From: Skermania piniformis
GTDB lineage: Bacteria > Actinomycetota > Actinomycetes > Mycobacteriales > Mycobacteriaceae
Reading direction: 5' to 3'
Length of the DNA stretch: 64,000 bases
Assembly: GCF_019285775.1 (NCBI RefSeq)
Contig: NZ_CP079105.1
Location: 496,001-560,000, forward strand
Shown here: positions 8,864 to 17,344 of the stretch, piece by piece
Numbering within the stretch: the stretch's first letter is position 1
Layout: each line of letters begins with the position of its first letter
Made by a program: the position numbers and the translations under genes
The notes under the pieces: model-generated
The model's input: only the letters and a program-made list of their open reading frames with translations
Database searches by the model: none
What the model was told of the DNA's origin: nothing

Positions 8864-9634
8864 ATGCCGATGACACCAGAGGAATTGGCCAACGTCGGTT
8901 TCCGGAAATCGCCGCTGGGGCGCCGGGGATACGACGAACGTGAGGTGGATACCTTCGTCGACCGGTTGCGTTCGGAGTACCTGACCTTGCAGGGACGCTA
9001 CGTTCGGATGTCCCGAACGCAGCTCTGGGAGGACTCTCGCTCCGATCTGGTCGACGAGAACGCCGAGCTGGCCGAGCAGGTGCGGCGGCTGCGGCTGGAG
9101 CTGGAGCTGGAACGCGGCACCGACGACGAGGTATCCCAACTGCGGCGCGAACTCGCCGAGGCGAAGCAGGAGAACGCCCGCCTGATCGCGGAATCGGAGA
9201 AGGATCTGCGCGGGATCAGCGACCGCGCGGTACACCTGATGTCCAAGGCACAGCTGTCTGCGGACGCGACTGTCGAGGCTGCGGAGCGCCACGCCCGCGA
9301 GCTTGTACTCGATGCGCGGGATCAGTACCGCGACATCTTGCGCCGGGCCCGTAAGTCGGCCCAGCACGCGACCGACGAGCTGGCTGCAGCGCCGGTCCCG
9401 GTTCCGGTCGACGGCCGACCGGTGCCGGAGATCGAATACGTGCGCACCTACACCCGCATCGCGCGGTTGCAGCTGCGTTCGGTGGTCGATGCTCTCTCGG
9501 CCGAGATCGACAAGCTCGCCGATCTGCCGAGGCTGCCGTCCGGCGAGGTACCGGCGCTGCGCTCCGGGATCTCCGATCAGACCGCGCTGGAGGCGATCGA
9601 CGGTGTCGTGCAACGGCGGTCGGAGTCGGCCTAG
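8864..9634 (+). CDS. DivIVA-domain coiled-coil protein
   Basis: The protein has 256 residues. The N-terminus (about 1-60) matches the DivIVA/Wag31 lipid-binding region, with GFRKSPLGRRGYDEREVDTF. A long charged coiled coil (about 60-165, rich in Glu, Arg and Leu heptads) follows, then a short Pro/Val linker and a helical tail. Family members bind curved membrane or organise polar growth and septation. This is a shorter DivIVA-like protein and not the main Wag31, whose usual neighbours (ftsZ, sepF) are absent. It lies 3 nt after the flavohemoglobin-like gene and is probably cotranscribed with it. Confidence 0.85.
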   Translation: MPMTPEELANVGFRKSPLGRRGYDEREVDTFVDRLRSEYLTLQGRYVRMSRTQLWEDSRSDLVDENAELAEQVRRLRLELELERGTDDEVSQLRRELAEAKQENARLIAESEKDLRGISDRAVHLMSKAQLSADATVEAAERHARELVLDARDQYRDILRRARKSAQHATDELAAAPVPVPVDGRPVPEIEYVRTYTRIARLQLRSVVDALSAEIDKLADLPRLPSGEVPALRSGISDQTALEAIDGVVQRRSESA

Positions 9635-9644
9635 CTCCCTGCAG

Positions 9645-9673
9645 CTGCAGTTCATGCGGTACTGCAGTTCATG
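9645..9673 (+). repeat. 12-bp direct repeat CTGCAGTTCATG
   Basis: CTGCAGTTCATG occurs at 9645-9656 and again at 9662-9673, a 17-nt period, in the short gap between the convergent DivIVA-like and 13E12 genes. No function is apparent. Confidence 0.5.
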
Positions 9674-9680
9674 GTGCCGG

Positions 9681-11105
9681 TCATGCGGCCGGCGAGTCGG
9701 CGCGATAACGGTCACCCGGGCGGTGGTAGGTGTTCGTCCGGGGCTTACGGTCCGGGTCGAGCCAGGCGGGCGGAATCCACTCGATCCGGCCGGTCGGGGT
9801 ACGTCGTACCGTCCAACCGTGGTCGACGAGCACATGGTGCTTACGGCAGGCCGGAGCCAGGTTGGTGATGTCGGTCGGCCCCCAGTCGGCCCATTCGTTG
9901 CAGTGGTGATACTCGCACTCTGCCGCCGGCCGGGCGCACCCGGGAAAGGTACACCCACCGTACTGAGCGGCTGCGACGAGCCGCTGATCAGGTGATGCCA
10001 GCCGTTTGGTTCTGCCCAAGTACAGCGGTCGGTCGGTGTGGCTGTCGAAAACCGCAAGGTAGTGCCAGGAGTGCGCGGCCATCCGGATCAGGTCGGGCAT
10101 CGGAATGAGCGTGCCTCCCGCGGTGCGCGCCTTGCGGCCGGCCGGGGGTGGCGGCTCCGGTGGCGGTGTCGCCGAGTGATCGGCGGCATGTGTCGGGTTG
10201 CCGGCTGGTGTAGTCCCGCTGGCGGGGCCCGTCTCGGCGGCTGCCGCATGTCGGGCGGCGCGCTCCAGATCCTGCAGCGTCGTGGTCACGACGACCGTCA
10301 CCGGAAGGCCGCGATGCTGGCCGAGATCGTCGGAGGCAAGTAGATCGCGAAGTGCGGTGAGCAGCGCGTCGTGGTTGCGTTGGGCCACGGTCCGGGTGTC
10401 CCGGCCGCCTTCGTCCCCGTCCGGTTCGGCCTCGGGGGTAGGCCCGCCGCCGGCGGTGCCGCTCGCATCGTCGGGAACGCACGCGCCGGGGCGGGCCAGC
10501 TTGGCGAGGATCGCCTCCAGGTAACCGCGAAACTCAGCCGAGATCCACCCACTGATCCGACTGAGCGTGTCACGTTGCTGCTCACCCAAAGTGATTCCGC
10601 GCCTACGCTGGCGGTCGCTCTCATCTTCCAGGCGGCCGTCCGGGTTGATCATTGCGTCCAGGTGCCGCGCGAGTTTGCGTAGCTGGTCGGGTCGCAATGT
10701 CATGGCGGTGTCCGCCAGCTCCTGCTCGGCATGCATCCGGGTCGGTAGATCGACGGCGCTCGGCAGATCGCACAGGAACTGCCGGATAACACGTACGTGT
10801 TCGCGGCCGATCGCGCCGGTCTCCACACGGCGAGCAACCGTCGGCAGCAGGGCCTCCAACGGCTCGCCGGTGAGCGTCAGACCGGGAGTGAGGTCGGCGG
10901 CCTCGGCGAGCCGGGCGCCGGCGTCGGGGCCGGTGATTCGTAGGGTGTCGGCGATGACGTCTCGGGCGCTCTGCCCACCGAACTCTTCCGGCGGGGCCTC
11001 GGCGACCTGCCGAATCAGACCGTATCCGACGCCGGTGATGCGCCGGTGTACCCGCTCCAGCTCGCGCAGGGTGTGCAACGCCGCTGTGCCACTTTCCGGT
11101 GCCAT
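9681..11105 (-). CDS. 13E12-family DUF222/HNH endonuclease-domain protein
   Basis: The N-terminal ~300 residues match DUF222 of the mycobacterial 13E12 repeat family, and the C-terminus holds an HNH nuclease domain: CTFPGC, then CEYHHC, then ITNLAPACRKHH, supplying the metal-site His and the paired Cys. The protein also has a Pro-rich linker. The ATG at 11105 may not be the true start, because the same frame continues upstream with typical family sequence (EPLAALDAALDELAG) but no ATG or GTG. A second ATG inside the LexA box at 11175 is out of frame, so a start-region frameshift is possible. The function is unknown; the family is multicopy and often mobile-associated. A decayed relative lies near 55.2-55.6 kb. 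Confidence 0.85.
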   Translation of the reverse strand: MAPESGTAALHTLRELERVHRRITGVGYGLIRQVAEAPPEEFGGQSARDVIADTLRITGPDAGARLAEAADLTPGLTLTGEPLEALLPTVARRVETGAIGREHVRVIRQFLCDLPSAVDLPTRMHAEQELADTAMTLRPDQLRKLARHLDAMINPDGRLEDESDRQRRRGITLGEQQRDTLSRISGWISAEFRGYLEAILAKLARPGACVPDDASGTAGGGPTPEAEPDGDEGGRDTRTVAQRNHDALLTALRDLLASDDLGQHRGLPVTVVVTTTLQDLERAARHAAAAETGPASGTTPAGNPTHAADHSATPPPEPPPPAGRKARTAGGTLIPMPDLIRMAAHSWHYLAVFDSHTDRPLYLGRTKRLASPDQRLVAAAQYGGCTFPGCARPAAECEYHHCNEWADWGPTDITNLAPACRKHHVLVDHGWTVRRTPTGRIEWIPPAWLDPDRKPRTNTYHRPGDRYRADSPAA

Positions 11106-11165
11106 CCCGGCAAGCTCGTCGAGTGCAGCATCCAGCGCCGCCAGGGGCTCCGCCGCAGTCGCTAC

Positions 11166-11181
11166 TCGAACACATGTTCTA
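11166..11181. promoter_or_regulatory. LexA (SOS) box
   Basis: TCGAACACATGTTCTA matches the mycobacterial SOS box TCGAAC-N4-GTTCGA at 11 of 12 fixed positions. It lies just upstream of the 13E12-family gene on the minus strand. LexA control of 13E12-family genes is established in M. tuberculosis, so damage induction of this gene is likely. Confidence 0.75.
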
Positions 11182-11273
11182 ATAATAGCGCTAACCGGCT
11201 GCGCCGTAAAGAAACTCGACCCGACAAATCCGGAAATGGAAGAATCGGGGCTTGTGCAGCTGAGTCTCGACGC

Positions 11274-13433
11274 TCAGCTCCGCTGATCGGCATACCGGCG
11301 CAATGCCTCGACCTGAACCGGGTCCAGCGAGGGGCGGACCACTGCCCGGGCCGCCGCGACGTCGGCGGCGGTGACATCGGCGGCGTCCAGGCTGCGTCGC
11401 ATTGCCGTCAGCGCGGCCTCGCGCAGCAACGCGGCGCAGTCGGCCGCCGAGTAGCCGGCCAATTCGGCGGCCAGCCCGGCCAAGTCGACATCGGCGTCCA
11501 ACGGCACCGACCGGGCCGCGGTGCGCAGGATGTCCGCGCGGGCCGCGGCGTCCGGCGGCGCGACGAAGACCAGTCGCTCCAGCCGGCCGGGCCGGAGCAG
11601 CGCCGGGTCGATCAGGTCCGGACGGTTGGTGGCGCCGAGCACGACCACGTCGCGCAGCGGCTCGACCCCGTCCAGCTCGGTGAGCAGGGCGGCGACCACC
11701 CGGTCGGACACCCCGGAATCGCCGGTCTGTCCCCGTCGTGGGGCGAGTGCGTCCACCTCGTCCAGGAACACCAACGACGGCGCGGAGTTACGGGCGCGCT
11801 GGAAAAGCTCGCGCACTGCCTTCTCCGACGACCCGACCCACTTGTCCATCAGCTCGGCACCTTTCACCGCGTGCACGCTGAGCTGGCCGGTGCTGGCCAA
11901 TGCGCGAACCAGGAAGGTCTTGCCGCAACCGGGTGGGCCGTAGAGCAATACGCCGCGCGGCGGGTCGATCCCGAGCCGGGCGAACGAGTCCGGATGCCGC
12001 AGCGGCCACAGCACCGCCTCGGTGAGTGCCTGTTTGGTCTCGACCATGTCGCCGACGTCGTCCAGACTCACGCTGCCGATCGCGAGTTCCTCGCTGCCGG
12101 AACGAGACAGCGGCCGGATCACGGCCAGCGCACCGAGCAGGTCGGCTTGCCGGAGCGCCGGCTCGGTGTGTTCCTGACTGGCCCGTGACGCGGCTCGCAG
12201 GGCCGCCTCCCGACACAGCGCGGCCAGGTCGGCGACCACGTAACCCGGTGCTCGGGCAGCGATCTCGTCCAGCTGCAACGCCTCGGTCGGTACCTTGCGG
12301 AGCAGCAGTTCGAGCAAGGCGCGCCGAGTGGCCGCGTCCGGCAGTCCGAGCGCCAGCTCGCGATCGCACAGGTCCGGCGCCCGTAGCCGATCGTCCAGTT
12401 GCTCCGGGTGCGCGGTGGTCGCGATCAGCGCGACCCCGGGAGTGCGGACCGCCGCCCGTAGCTGCTCCAGGATCAACGTGCCGACCGGCTCGGCGACGGC
12501 CGGCAGCAGCGCGTCGATATCGGTGATCAGCAGCACACCGGAGCGCCCGGTCAGCCCGGCGACCGCATCGGCGACCCGGTGCTGTCGGGCGCCGATCTCC
12601 GCGGCGCCGACGGTCGGGCCGTCCAGCTCGACGACGTGCCGACCGGTGGTGACCGCCCGGGCCAACGTGGCCTTGCCGACGCCGGCGGGCCCGGTGATCA
12701 GCACTCCCAGGTGCGGCGCGGCGCCCAGCGTGCGCAGCAGCTCGGGCTCGTCGAGGGCGAGGGTGAGCCATTCGCTCAGCTTCGCGGCCTGCTCCTGCGC
12801 CCCGACCAGATCGGTCACCGGCACGTCGGCGACCGGCGGCTCGTCGCGGGCGGGGGGCGGCGGCGAAACCGGGTCCGTGCCATCGGCCCAGATCACCGCG
12901 GTATTCGGTTGCACGCTGACCGGCTCGCCGCCGGGATCGGTGCCGGTGACGGTCAGCAACTCGGAGGTCCAGGCGACGCCGAAGGTACGCGACAGTGCCT
13001 GGGTGGTCGCGGCGGAGCTGGTGCCCGGGCCCAGATCACGGGGAAGCAGGGACACCGCATCGCCGACCGAAACCACCTTGCCGAGCAACGCCTGCCGCAG
13101 CGTGGTGGCCGGGATCGACCGGGTGGCCAGCGCTGATCCGCGCACGGTCACCTGCCGTGCGCCGTACACCGTGGCCGGGCGGACCACGACCGTGGCGTTC
13201 TCGCCGATCCCGGCGTTGGACATGGTGACGTCGTCCAACAGCGCGGTGCCGGCGGGTGTGCCGGGCGCGGCGAACCCGACGACGGCCGCGGTGCGGCGGC
13301 CGCCGAGTAGTGCGATGCCGTCCCATTCCCGCAGGCCCAGCGCGGTCAGCGCCTCCGGGTGCAGTCGTACCACGCCGCGTCGGGTGTCGGCGGCGGAGGT
13401 GTTCAGGCGGGCGGTCAGGGCGAGTTCGGCCAT
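11274..13433 (-). CDS. CDC48-like tandem AAA+ ATPase
   Basis: The 719-residue protein is orthologous to M. tuberculosis Rv0435c by architecture and by its place next to pssA-psd. An N-terminal CDC48-N-like beta domain (1-90) is followed by AAA domain 1 (about 225-430) and AAA domain 2 (about 475-700). Domain 1 has Walker A GPAGVGKAT, but its Walker B reads LLITDID, lacking the usual catalytic Glu. Domain 2 is complete: GPPGCGKT, VFLDEVDA and the LLRPGRLERL arginine-finger region. It probably acts as a hexameric unfoldase or remodeller driven mainly by domain 2. Its substrate is unknown. Confidence 0.9.
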   Translation of the reverse strand: MAELALTARLNTSAADTRRGVVRLHPEALTALGLREWDGIALLGGRRTAAVVGFAAPGTPAGTALLDDVTMSNAGIGENATVVVRPATVYGARQVTVRGSALATRSIPATTLRQALLGKVVSVGDAVSLLPRDLGPGTSSAATTQALSRTFGVAWTSELLTVTGTDPGGEPVSVQPNTAVIWADGTDPVSPPPPARDEPPVADVPVTDLVGAQEQAAKLSEWLTLALDEPELLRTLGAAPHLGVLITGPAGVGKATLARAVTTGRHVVELDGPTVGAAEIGARQHRVADAVAGLTGRSGVLLITDIDALLPAVAEPVGTLILEQLRAAVRTPGVALIATTAHPEQLDDRLRAPDLCDRELALGLPDAATRRALLELLLRKVPTEALQLDEIAARAPGYVVADLAALCREAALRAASRASQEHTEPALRQADLLGALAVIRPLSRSGSEELAIGSVSLDDVGDMVETKQALTEAVLWPLRHPDSFARLGIDPPRGVLLYGPPGCGKTFLVRALASTGQLSVHAVKGAELMDKWVGSSEKAVRELFQRARNSAPSLVFLDEVDALAPRRGQTGDSGVSDRVVAALLTELDGVEPLRDVVVLGATNRPDLIDPALLRPGRLERLVFVAPPDAAARADILRTAARSVPLDADVDLAGLAAELAGYSAADCAALLREAALTAMRRSLDAADVTAADVAAARAVVRPSLDPVQVEALRRYADQRS

Positions 13434-13469
13434 GCCTGCATGTCTACCCGCTGGATCGGGCCCGGCTGG

Positions 13470-14315
13470 TCAGCTGCGCGGCCGCCGCAACCGCAGTTGC
13501 GCGGTGGACCGGCGGCGCGGCGACGCGCGGCGGATGGCTCGGCGCTGTGCCCGGCGTTCGGCGGGCTTGTGTTCCCAGGCTTCCGGCCGGGCGGCGACCC
13601 AACGTTGCGAGTGGATCGCGAACGGAATGTGTGCCAGATACAGCACGGTGAGCACGACCAGCAGCATCAACGGGTACACCGTCAGCGCGGCGGCGGCCAG
13701 TGCCACCGCCAGTAGCAGCCCGGCGGCGGCCTGCGGCGGCACCGACACCGACTTCATCGCGAAGGTCGGGATACGGCTGACGACCAGCGCCGCGGTGAAC
13801 AGGGTCCAGGCGCTGGTGGCGATCGGGGACGACCACCAGCCGGCACCGAACTGTTCCGCCAGCACGATCGGCAGCAGCGCGATCAACGCGCCGGCCGGTG
13901 CGGGCACTCCGACGAAGTACTCCCGGGCCCAGCTCGGCCGGTTGTCGTCGTCCATCAGCGCGTTGAACCGGGCCAGCCGCAGCACGATGCTCACGGTGAA
14001 CACCAGCGCGATGATCCAGCCGAACGGCTGTTGATGCAGGAGTGTCCAGTACAGCACCAGAGCCGGAGCGACTCCGAAGGCGATCGAATCGGACAGCGAG
14101 TCCAGTTCGGCGCCCATCTTGGAGGTGGCGTCCAACAGGCGGGCGAGCCGACCGTCCAGCGTGTCGAAGACCGCTGCGGCGCCGATCAGGGCGATCGCGA
14201 TCGTCGGGGCACCGTCGAGCGCGAACTTCACCGCAGACATGCCCGAGCACAGCGACAGGATGGTCAGGATGCTCGGCAGCAGTCGCACCGGGGTGCGCAA
14301 CGGTGCCGGTGTCAT
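13470..14315 (-). CDS. pssA: CDP-diacylglycerol--serine O-phosphatidyltransferase
   Basis: This membrane enzyme joins CDP-diacylglycerol and serine to make phosphatidylserine. The CDP-alcohol phosphotransferase signature is intact: DGRLARLLDATSKMGAELDS, with the following Asp supplying the last metal ligand. Several hydrophobic helices follow, then an Arg-rich cytoplasmic tail. The ATG at 14315 (MTPAPL) is preferred because it lies 22 nt after the psd stop; an upstream ATG at 14369 would overlap psd and add a basic stretch not typical of the family. The product feeds the adjacent Psd. Confidence 0.92.
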   Translation of the reverse strand: MTPAPLRTPVRLLPSILTILSLCSGMSAVKFALDGAPTIAIALIGAAAVFDTLDGRLARLLDATSKMGAELDSLSDSIAFGVAPALVLYWTLLHQQPFGWIIALVFTVSIVLRLARFNALMDDDNRPSWAREYFVGVPAPAGALIALLPIVLAEQFGAGWWSSPIATSAWTLFTAALVVSRIPTFAMKSVSVPPQAAAGLLLAVALAAAALTVYPLMLLVVLTVLYLAHIPFAIHSQRWVAARPEAWEHKPAERRAQRRAIRRASPRRRSTAQLRLRRPRS

Positions 14316-14337
14316 CGCCGCGCCCCGCCCCGGTCGG

Positions 14338-15087
14338 TCACGGCAGTTCGCCGAGTACGGTCTCCGCACCGATCGTCCGCTGGCCGGGCTCCACCAGCAG
14401 CCGGCTACCCATCGGAAAATAGGTGTCCACTCGAGAACCGAACCGGATCAGCCCGTACGTTTCGCCGAGCCGGAGCAGGTCGCCCGCGGCGGCGTCGCAG
14501 ACGATGCGACGGGCGAGCAGGCCGGCGATCTGGACCACGATCACCCGCGCGCCGGCGGCGGTATCGATGACGACGCTGTTGCGTTCGTTGCGGTCGCTGG
14601 CTTCGGGCAGGTCGGCGGACAGGAAGCTGCCGCGCTGGTACGCCACCGTGTAGACGGTGCCGGCGACCGGAATCCGTTGCACGTGCACGTCGAGTACGGA
14701 CAGAAAGATGCTGACCCGGGGCAGCGGGTCCGGACCGAAACCCAGCTCGGTGGGCGGTGCCGCGGTATCGACCAACGCCACTTCGCCGTCGGCGGGCGCG
14801 ACGACCACGCCGGAGCGGGTGGGCGGCACCCGGTCGGGGTGCCGGAAGAAGGTTGCGCTGGCACCGGCGGCGCCGAGCGCGGTACGGCGCAACCAGGGAT
14901 GCCGACGGCCGAGCACCGCGACGGCGAGCGGCGCGGCGACGAACGGCAGGCCGGCGGGATGGAGCGGGGGCACGGCGGCCCGGATCAGTCCGGCGACATG
15001 TGTCAGGCCGCCTTCGGCCTGGTCACCCGGCGGTTTCGGTCGGCGTGCCACAGGCTCCCCATATCGTCTGTCGGTCTGCGGTGACAT
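14338..15087 (-). CDS. psd: Phosphatidylserine decarboxylase proenzyme
   Basis: The enzyme decarboxylates phosphatidylserine to phosphatidylethanolamine using a pyruvoyl group made by self-cleavage. At 249 residues it is the short form found in actinobacteria. The C-terminal [11 protein letters not shown] contains the Gly-Ser processing site, and [12 protein letters not shown] and APADGEV are the conserved active-site blocks. Upstream of pssA in the same operon, the two genes give the PE branch of phospholipid synthesis. The neighbouring synthase at 15244 is divergent. Confidence 0.93.
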   Translation of the reverse strand: MSPQTDRRYGEPVARRPKPPGDQAEGGLTHVAGLIRAAVPPLHPAGLPFVAAPLAVAVLGRRHPWLRRTALGAAGASATFFRHPDRVPPTRSGVVVAPADGEVALVDTAAPPTELGFGPDPLPRVSIFLSVLDVHVQRIPVAGTVYTVAYQRGSFLSADLPEASDRNERNSVVIDTAAGARVIVVQIAGLLARRIVCDAAAGDLLRLGETYGLIRFGSRVDTYFPMGSRLLVEPGQRTIGAETVLGELP

Positions 15088-15181
15088 CCGCCGATGCTCA
15101 TCGGACGGGATGAACGGCGGATCGATGCCACCTTACTGACCGGTGCGGCACGGGACGTAACGGGTGATCTTGGGCGCACAT

Positions 15182-15210
15182 ATGAGGATGCCTCATGTTT
15201 ACGGTACCGT
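15182..15210. promoter_or_regulatory. Two perfect palindromes between psd and the FabH-type gene (candidate operator)
   Basis: ATGAGGATGCCTCAT (15182-15196) is a 6-3-6 inverted repeat, and ACGGTACCGT (15201-15210) is a 10-bp palindrome four bases later. Both are upstream of the FabH-type start at 15244. The second has the look of TetR-family half-sites. The regulator is unknown. Confidence 0.4.
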
Positions 15211-15243
15211 AGGTTGCGTCCCGCGAAAGACGGAGGAACGACG

Positions 15244-16266
15244 GTGCCCACCCCGCTCGAGACCACAACCGGCGCAGCCGCCACCGCACTCCTCGGTCTC
15301 GGGGTGTACCGCCCGGCCCGGGTGGTCACCAACGACGAGGTCGCCGGTCCGATCGATTCCAGCGACGAGTGGATTCGCACGCGTTCCGGTATCCGCACCC
15401 GCCGGTTTGCCGCTGCCGACGAGAACGTGATCACGATGGGGATCGCGGCCGGCCGGGATGCGCTCGCGTCGGCCGGGATCGAGCCGGGGCAGGTCGGTAC
15501 GGTGATCGTGGCGACCTCCACGCACTGGTATCAGACCCCCGGCTGTGCACCGCAGATCGCGGTCGGACTGGGTATGGCGAGCCCGGCCGCGTTCGACATC
15601 TCGGCCGGCTGTTCCGGCTTCTGTCACGCGGTGGCACTCGCGTCCGACCTGGTGCGCGGTGGTACCGCTCGCTACGTGTTGGTGATCGGGGTGGAGAAGC
15701 TGACCGACACCCTCGACGCCACCGACCGGTCGACGGCGTTCCTGTTCGCCGACGGTGCCGGCGCGGTGGTGGTCGGTCCGTCCGACGAGGTCCGGATCGG
15801 CCCGACGGTGTGGGGTTCGGATGGTAGCCAGAAAGATGCCATCACCCAGACCAAGGACACGTTGAGCTACATCGACGATCCCGATCCCGGGAAGGTGCGG
15901 CCGTACCTGCAGATGTCCGGATCGGCGGTGTTCCGATGGGCGGCACACTCGTTGGAGAAGGTGTGCCGGGAAGCGCTGGATCGTGCCGGGGTGGCGCCGG
16001 ATCAACTCGACGCGATGATTCCGCACCAGGCCAACGGTCGGATCATCGAGATCATGGCGAAGGTACTGGGCCTGCGGCCGGACTGCGCGGTCGCGAACGA
16101 CATCGAGACCTCCGGCAACACGTCCGCGGCGTCCGTCCCGTTGGCGATGGAGGAGCTGTTGCGGACGGGTAAGGCGCGTCCGGGCGACACGGCATTACTG
16201 ATCGCGTTCGGCGCCGGCCTGACCTATGCCGCGCAGGTGGTGACGCTGCCCGAGCTGGCGGCCTGA
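15244..16266 (+). CDS. Beta-ketoacyl-ACP synthase III (FabH family), copy 1
   Basis: This 340-residue condensing enzyme would join an acyl-CoA to malonyl-ACP to start a fatty-acid or related chain. The thiolase-fold triad is visible: Cys in DISAGCSGFCHAV, His in IPHQANGRI and Asn in IETSGNTSAAS. The GTG at 15244 is chosen because GGAGG sits 7 nt upstream; a longer frame from 15094 has no such support. A second member lies at 29093-30127, so the two copies probably differ in acyl primer or are tied to different pathways. Cytoplasmic. Confidence 0.9.
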   Translation: MPTPLETTTGAAATALLGLGVYRPARVVTNDEVAGPIDSSDEWIRTRSGIRTRRFAAADENVITMGIAAGRDALASAGIEPGQVGTVIVATSTHWYQTPGCAPQIAVGLGMASPAAFDISAGCSGFCHAVALASDLVRGGTARYVLVIGVEKLTDTLDATDRSTAFLFADGAGAVVVGPSDEVRIGPTVWGSDGSQKDAITQTKDTLSYIDDPDPGKVRPYLQMSGSAVFRWAAHSLEKVCREALDRAGVAPDQLDAMIPHQANGRIIEIMAKVLGLRPDCAVANDIETSGNTSAASVPLAMEELLRTGKARPGDTALLIAFGAGLTYAAQVVTLPELAA

Positions 16267-16291
16267 CCTACCGCGATCGGTTCGCCGAGGG

Positions 16292-16924
16292 TCAGCGCTC
16301 GGCCCATACCTGGCCGAGCACCTGCTGGAAAAATTCGATGGGTTGGGCGCCGGCCACCGCGTACTTCTCGTCGAACAGGAAGTAGGGAATGCCGGTCACC
16401 CCCAACTCGCCGGCCAGCCGTTCGTCCTCGCGGACGGCGTCGAGATATTCGTCGGACCGCAGCACCTCGTATACCCGATGCTCCGGTAGTCCGGTCTCGA
16501 TGGCGAGCGTGGCGATCGTGTCGTGGTCGCTCATCGAGACACCGCCACCGAACTGCGCTTCCATCAGCCGCCGCCGGACCTGGTCGGCCATGCCGTGATC
16601 GGAACCGAGATGGATCAGGCGGTGCGCGTCGAGGGTGTTGCTCACCAGTACCTGGCCGGCGTCGAACGGGAGGCCCACCTCGGCGGCCTTCGTGGCGATC
16701 TCGACCTGCGCTTCGGCCATCTGCGCTTCGGAGGTCCGGTACTTCGCTGCCAGTATCGGGATCATCGGCTGCGGATCCCGGGACGCCTGCGGCTCCAGCT
16801 CGAAACTGCGGACTCCGACCAGGACGTCCGAACGGTGCTCGAAGTCGGCGAGCGCTCGACGGAGATACTCGTCGCCGAGGTAACTGAACGGACATGCCAC
16901 GTCAGACCAGATCTCGATATGCAC
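16292..16924 (-). CDS. DsbA-family thioredoxin-fold oxidoreductase (FrnE-like)
   Basis: The 210-residue cytoplasmic protein has the DsbA/HCCA-isomerase fold: an N-terminal EIWSDVACPFSYLG, a helical insert, and the cis-Pro loop VTGIPYFLFDEKYAVAGAQP. The usual CPWC/CPxC motif reads CPFS, so only the first active-site Cys remains. A monothiol activity is therefore more likely than disulfide formation. The start is a GTG at 16924, and TAGAAT on the minus strand 5 nt upstream suggests a leaderless transcript. The substrate is unknown. Confidence 0.85.
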   Translation of the reverse strand: MHIEIWSDVACPFSYLGDEYLRRALADFEHRSDVLVGVRSFELEPQASRDPQPMIPILAAKYRTSEAQMAEAQVEIATKAAEVGLPFDAGQVLVSNTLDAHRLIHLGSDHGMADQVRRRLMEAQFGGGVSMSDHDTIATLAIETGLPEHRVYEVLRSDEYLDAVREDERLAGELGVTGIPYFLFDEKYAVAGAQPIEFFQQVLGQVWAER

Positions 16925-17139
16925 GTCGAATTCTAACCTGGCCCAGAACGCCGACCGGCGCCGCCGAAAGTCGTTGCCGAAAGGTTGCTACTGCTCTGCG
17001 TCGGGAGGTTTCGGTGACGGTGGGACGCAATCGGTAATGCTTTCGCGGCCGTTGCCGATAGAAGTAGCGATTGACCCACCAGATCCGTTCCCGCCACCAG
17101 AAAGACCTCTGAAAAGCCCGTCAGGGGAGAGAACCCTCA

Positions 17140-17316
17140 ATGAAACTGAATGCGCTGTTGAGTCGTCACCGTTCCGCGCCGGTCCCGCTGCTCAGTTCGG
17201 CATGCCTGGCCGGCAATCCGAAGTCCTGGCCGAGCGAGCAACTGGAGCGTTTGCTGACACCGTCGGAGATAGATCAGGTTCGGGCGATAGATCAGGTTCG
17301 GTTCCGCCGGAGCTGA
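17140..17316 (+). CDS. Small hypothetical ORF (58 aa)
   Basis: An ATG at 17140 with an AGGGGAGAG binding site 8 nt upstream opens a 58-codon frame. The N-terminus is short and weakly hydrophobic (PVPLLSSACLAG), a poor match to a lipobox. The C-terminus carries a duplicated (E/A)IDQVR unit encoded by an 18-bp tandem repeat. It ends 28 nt before the REC/reductase fusion gene. No homologue is recognised; it may be a real small protein or chance. Confidence 0.4.
   Translation: MKLNALLSRHRSAPVPLLSSACLAGNPKSWPSEQLERLLTPSEIDQVRAIDQVRFRRS
17268..17301 (+). repeat. Tandem repeat GATAGATCAGGTTCGG (18-bp period)
   Basis: GATAGATCAGGTTCGG occurs at 17268-17283 and 17286-17301. It lies within the small ORF at 17140-17316 and is in frame, duplicating six residues. 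Confidence 0.6.
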
Positions 17317-17332
17317 TGTCGGGCCGGCGGCC

Positions 17333-17338
17333 TAGGCT
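17333..17338 (+). promoter_or_regulatory. Candidate -10 element of a leaderless transcript (REC/reductase operon)
   Basis: TAGGCT lies 6 nt before the GTG at 17345 with no ribosome binding site between, consistent with transcription starting at the initiation codon. Confidence 0.45.
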
Positions 17339-17344
17339 CGTTGG

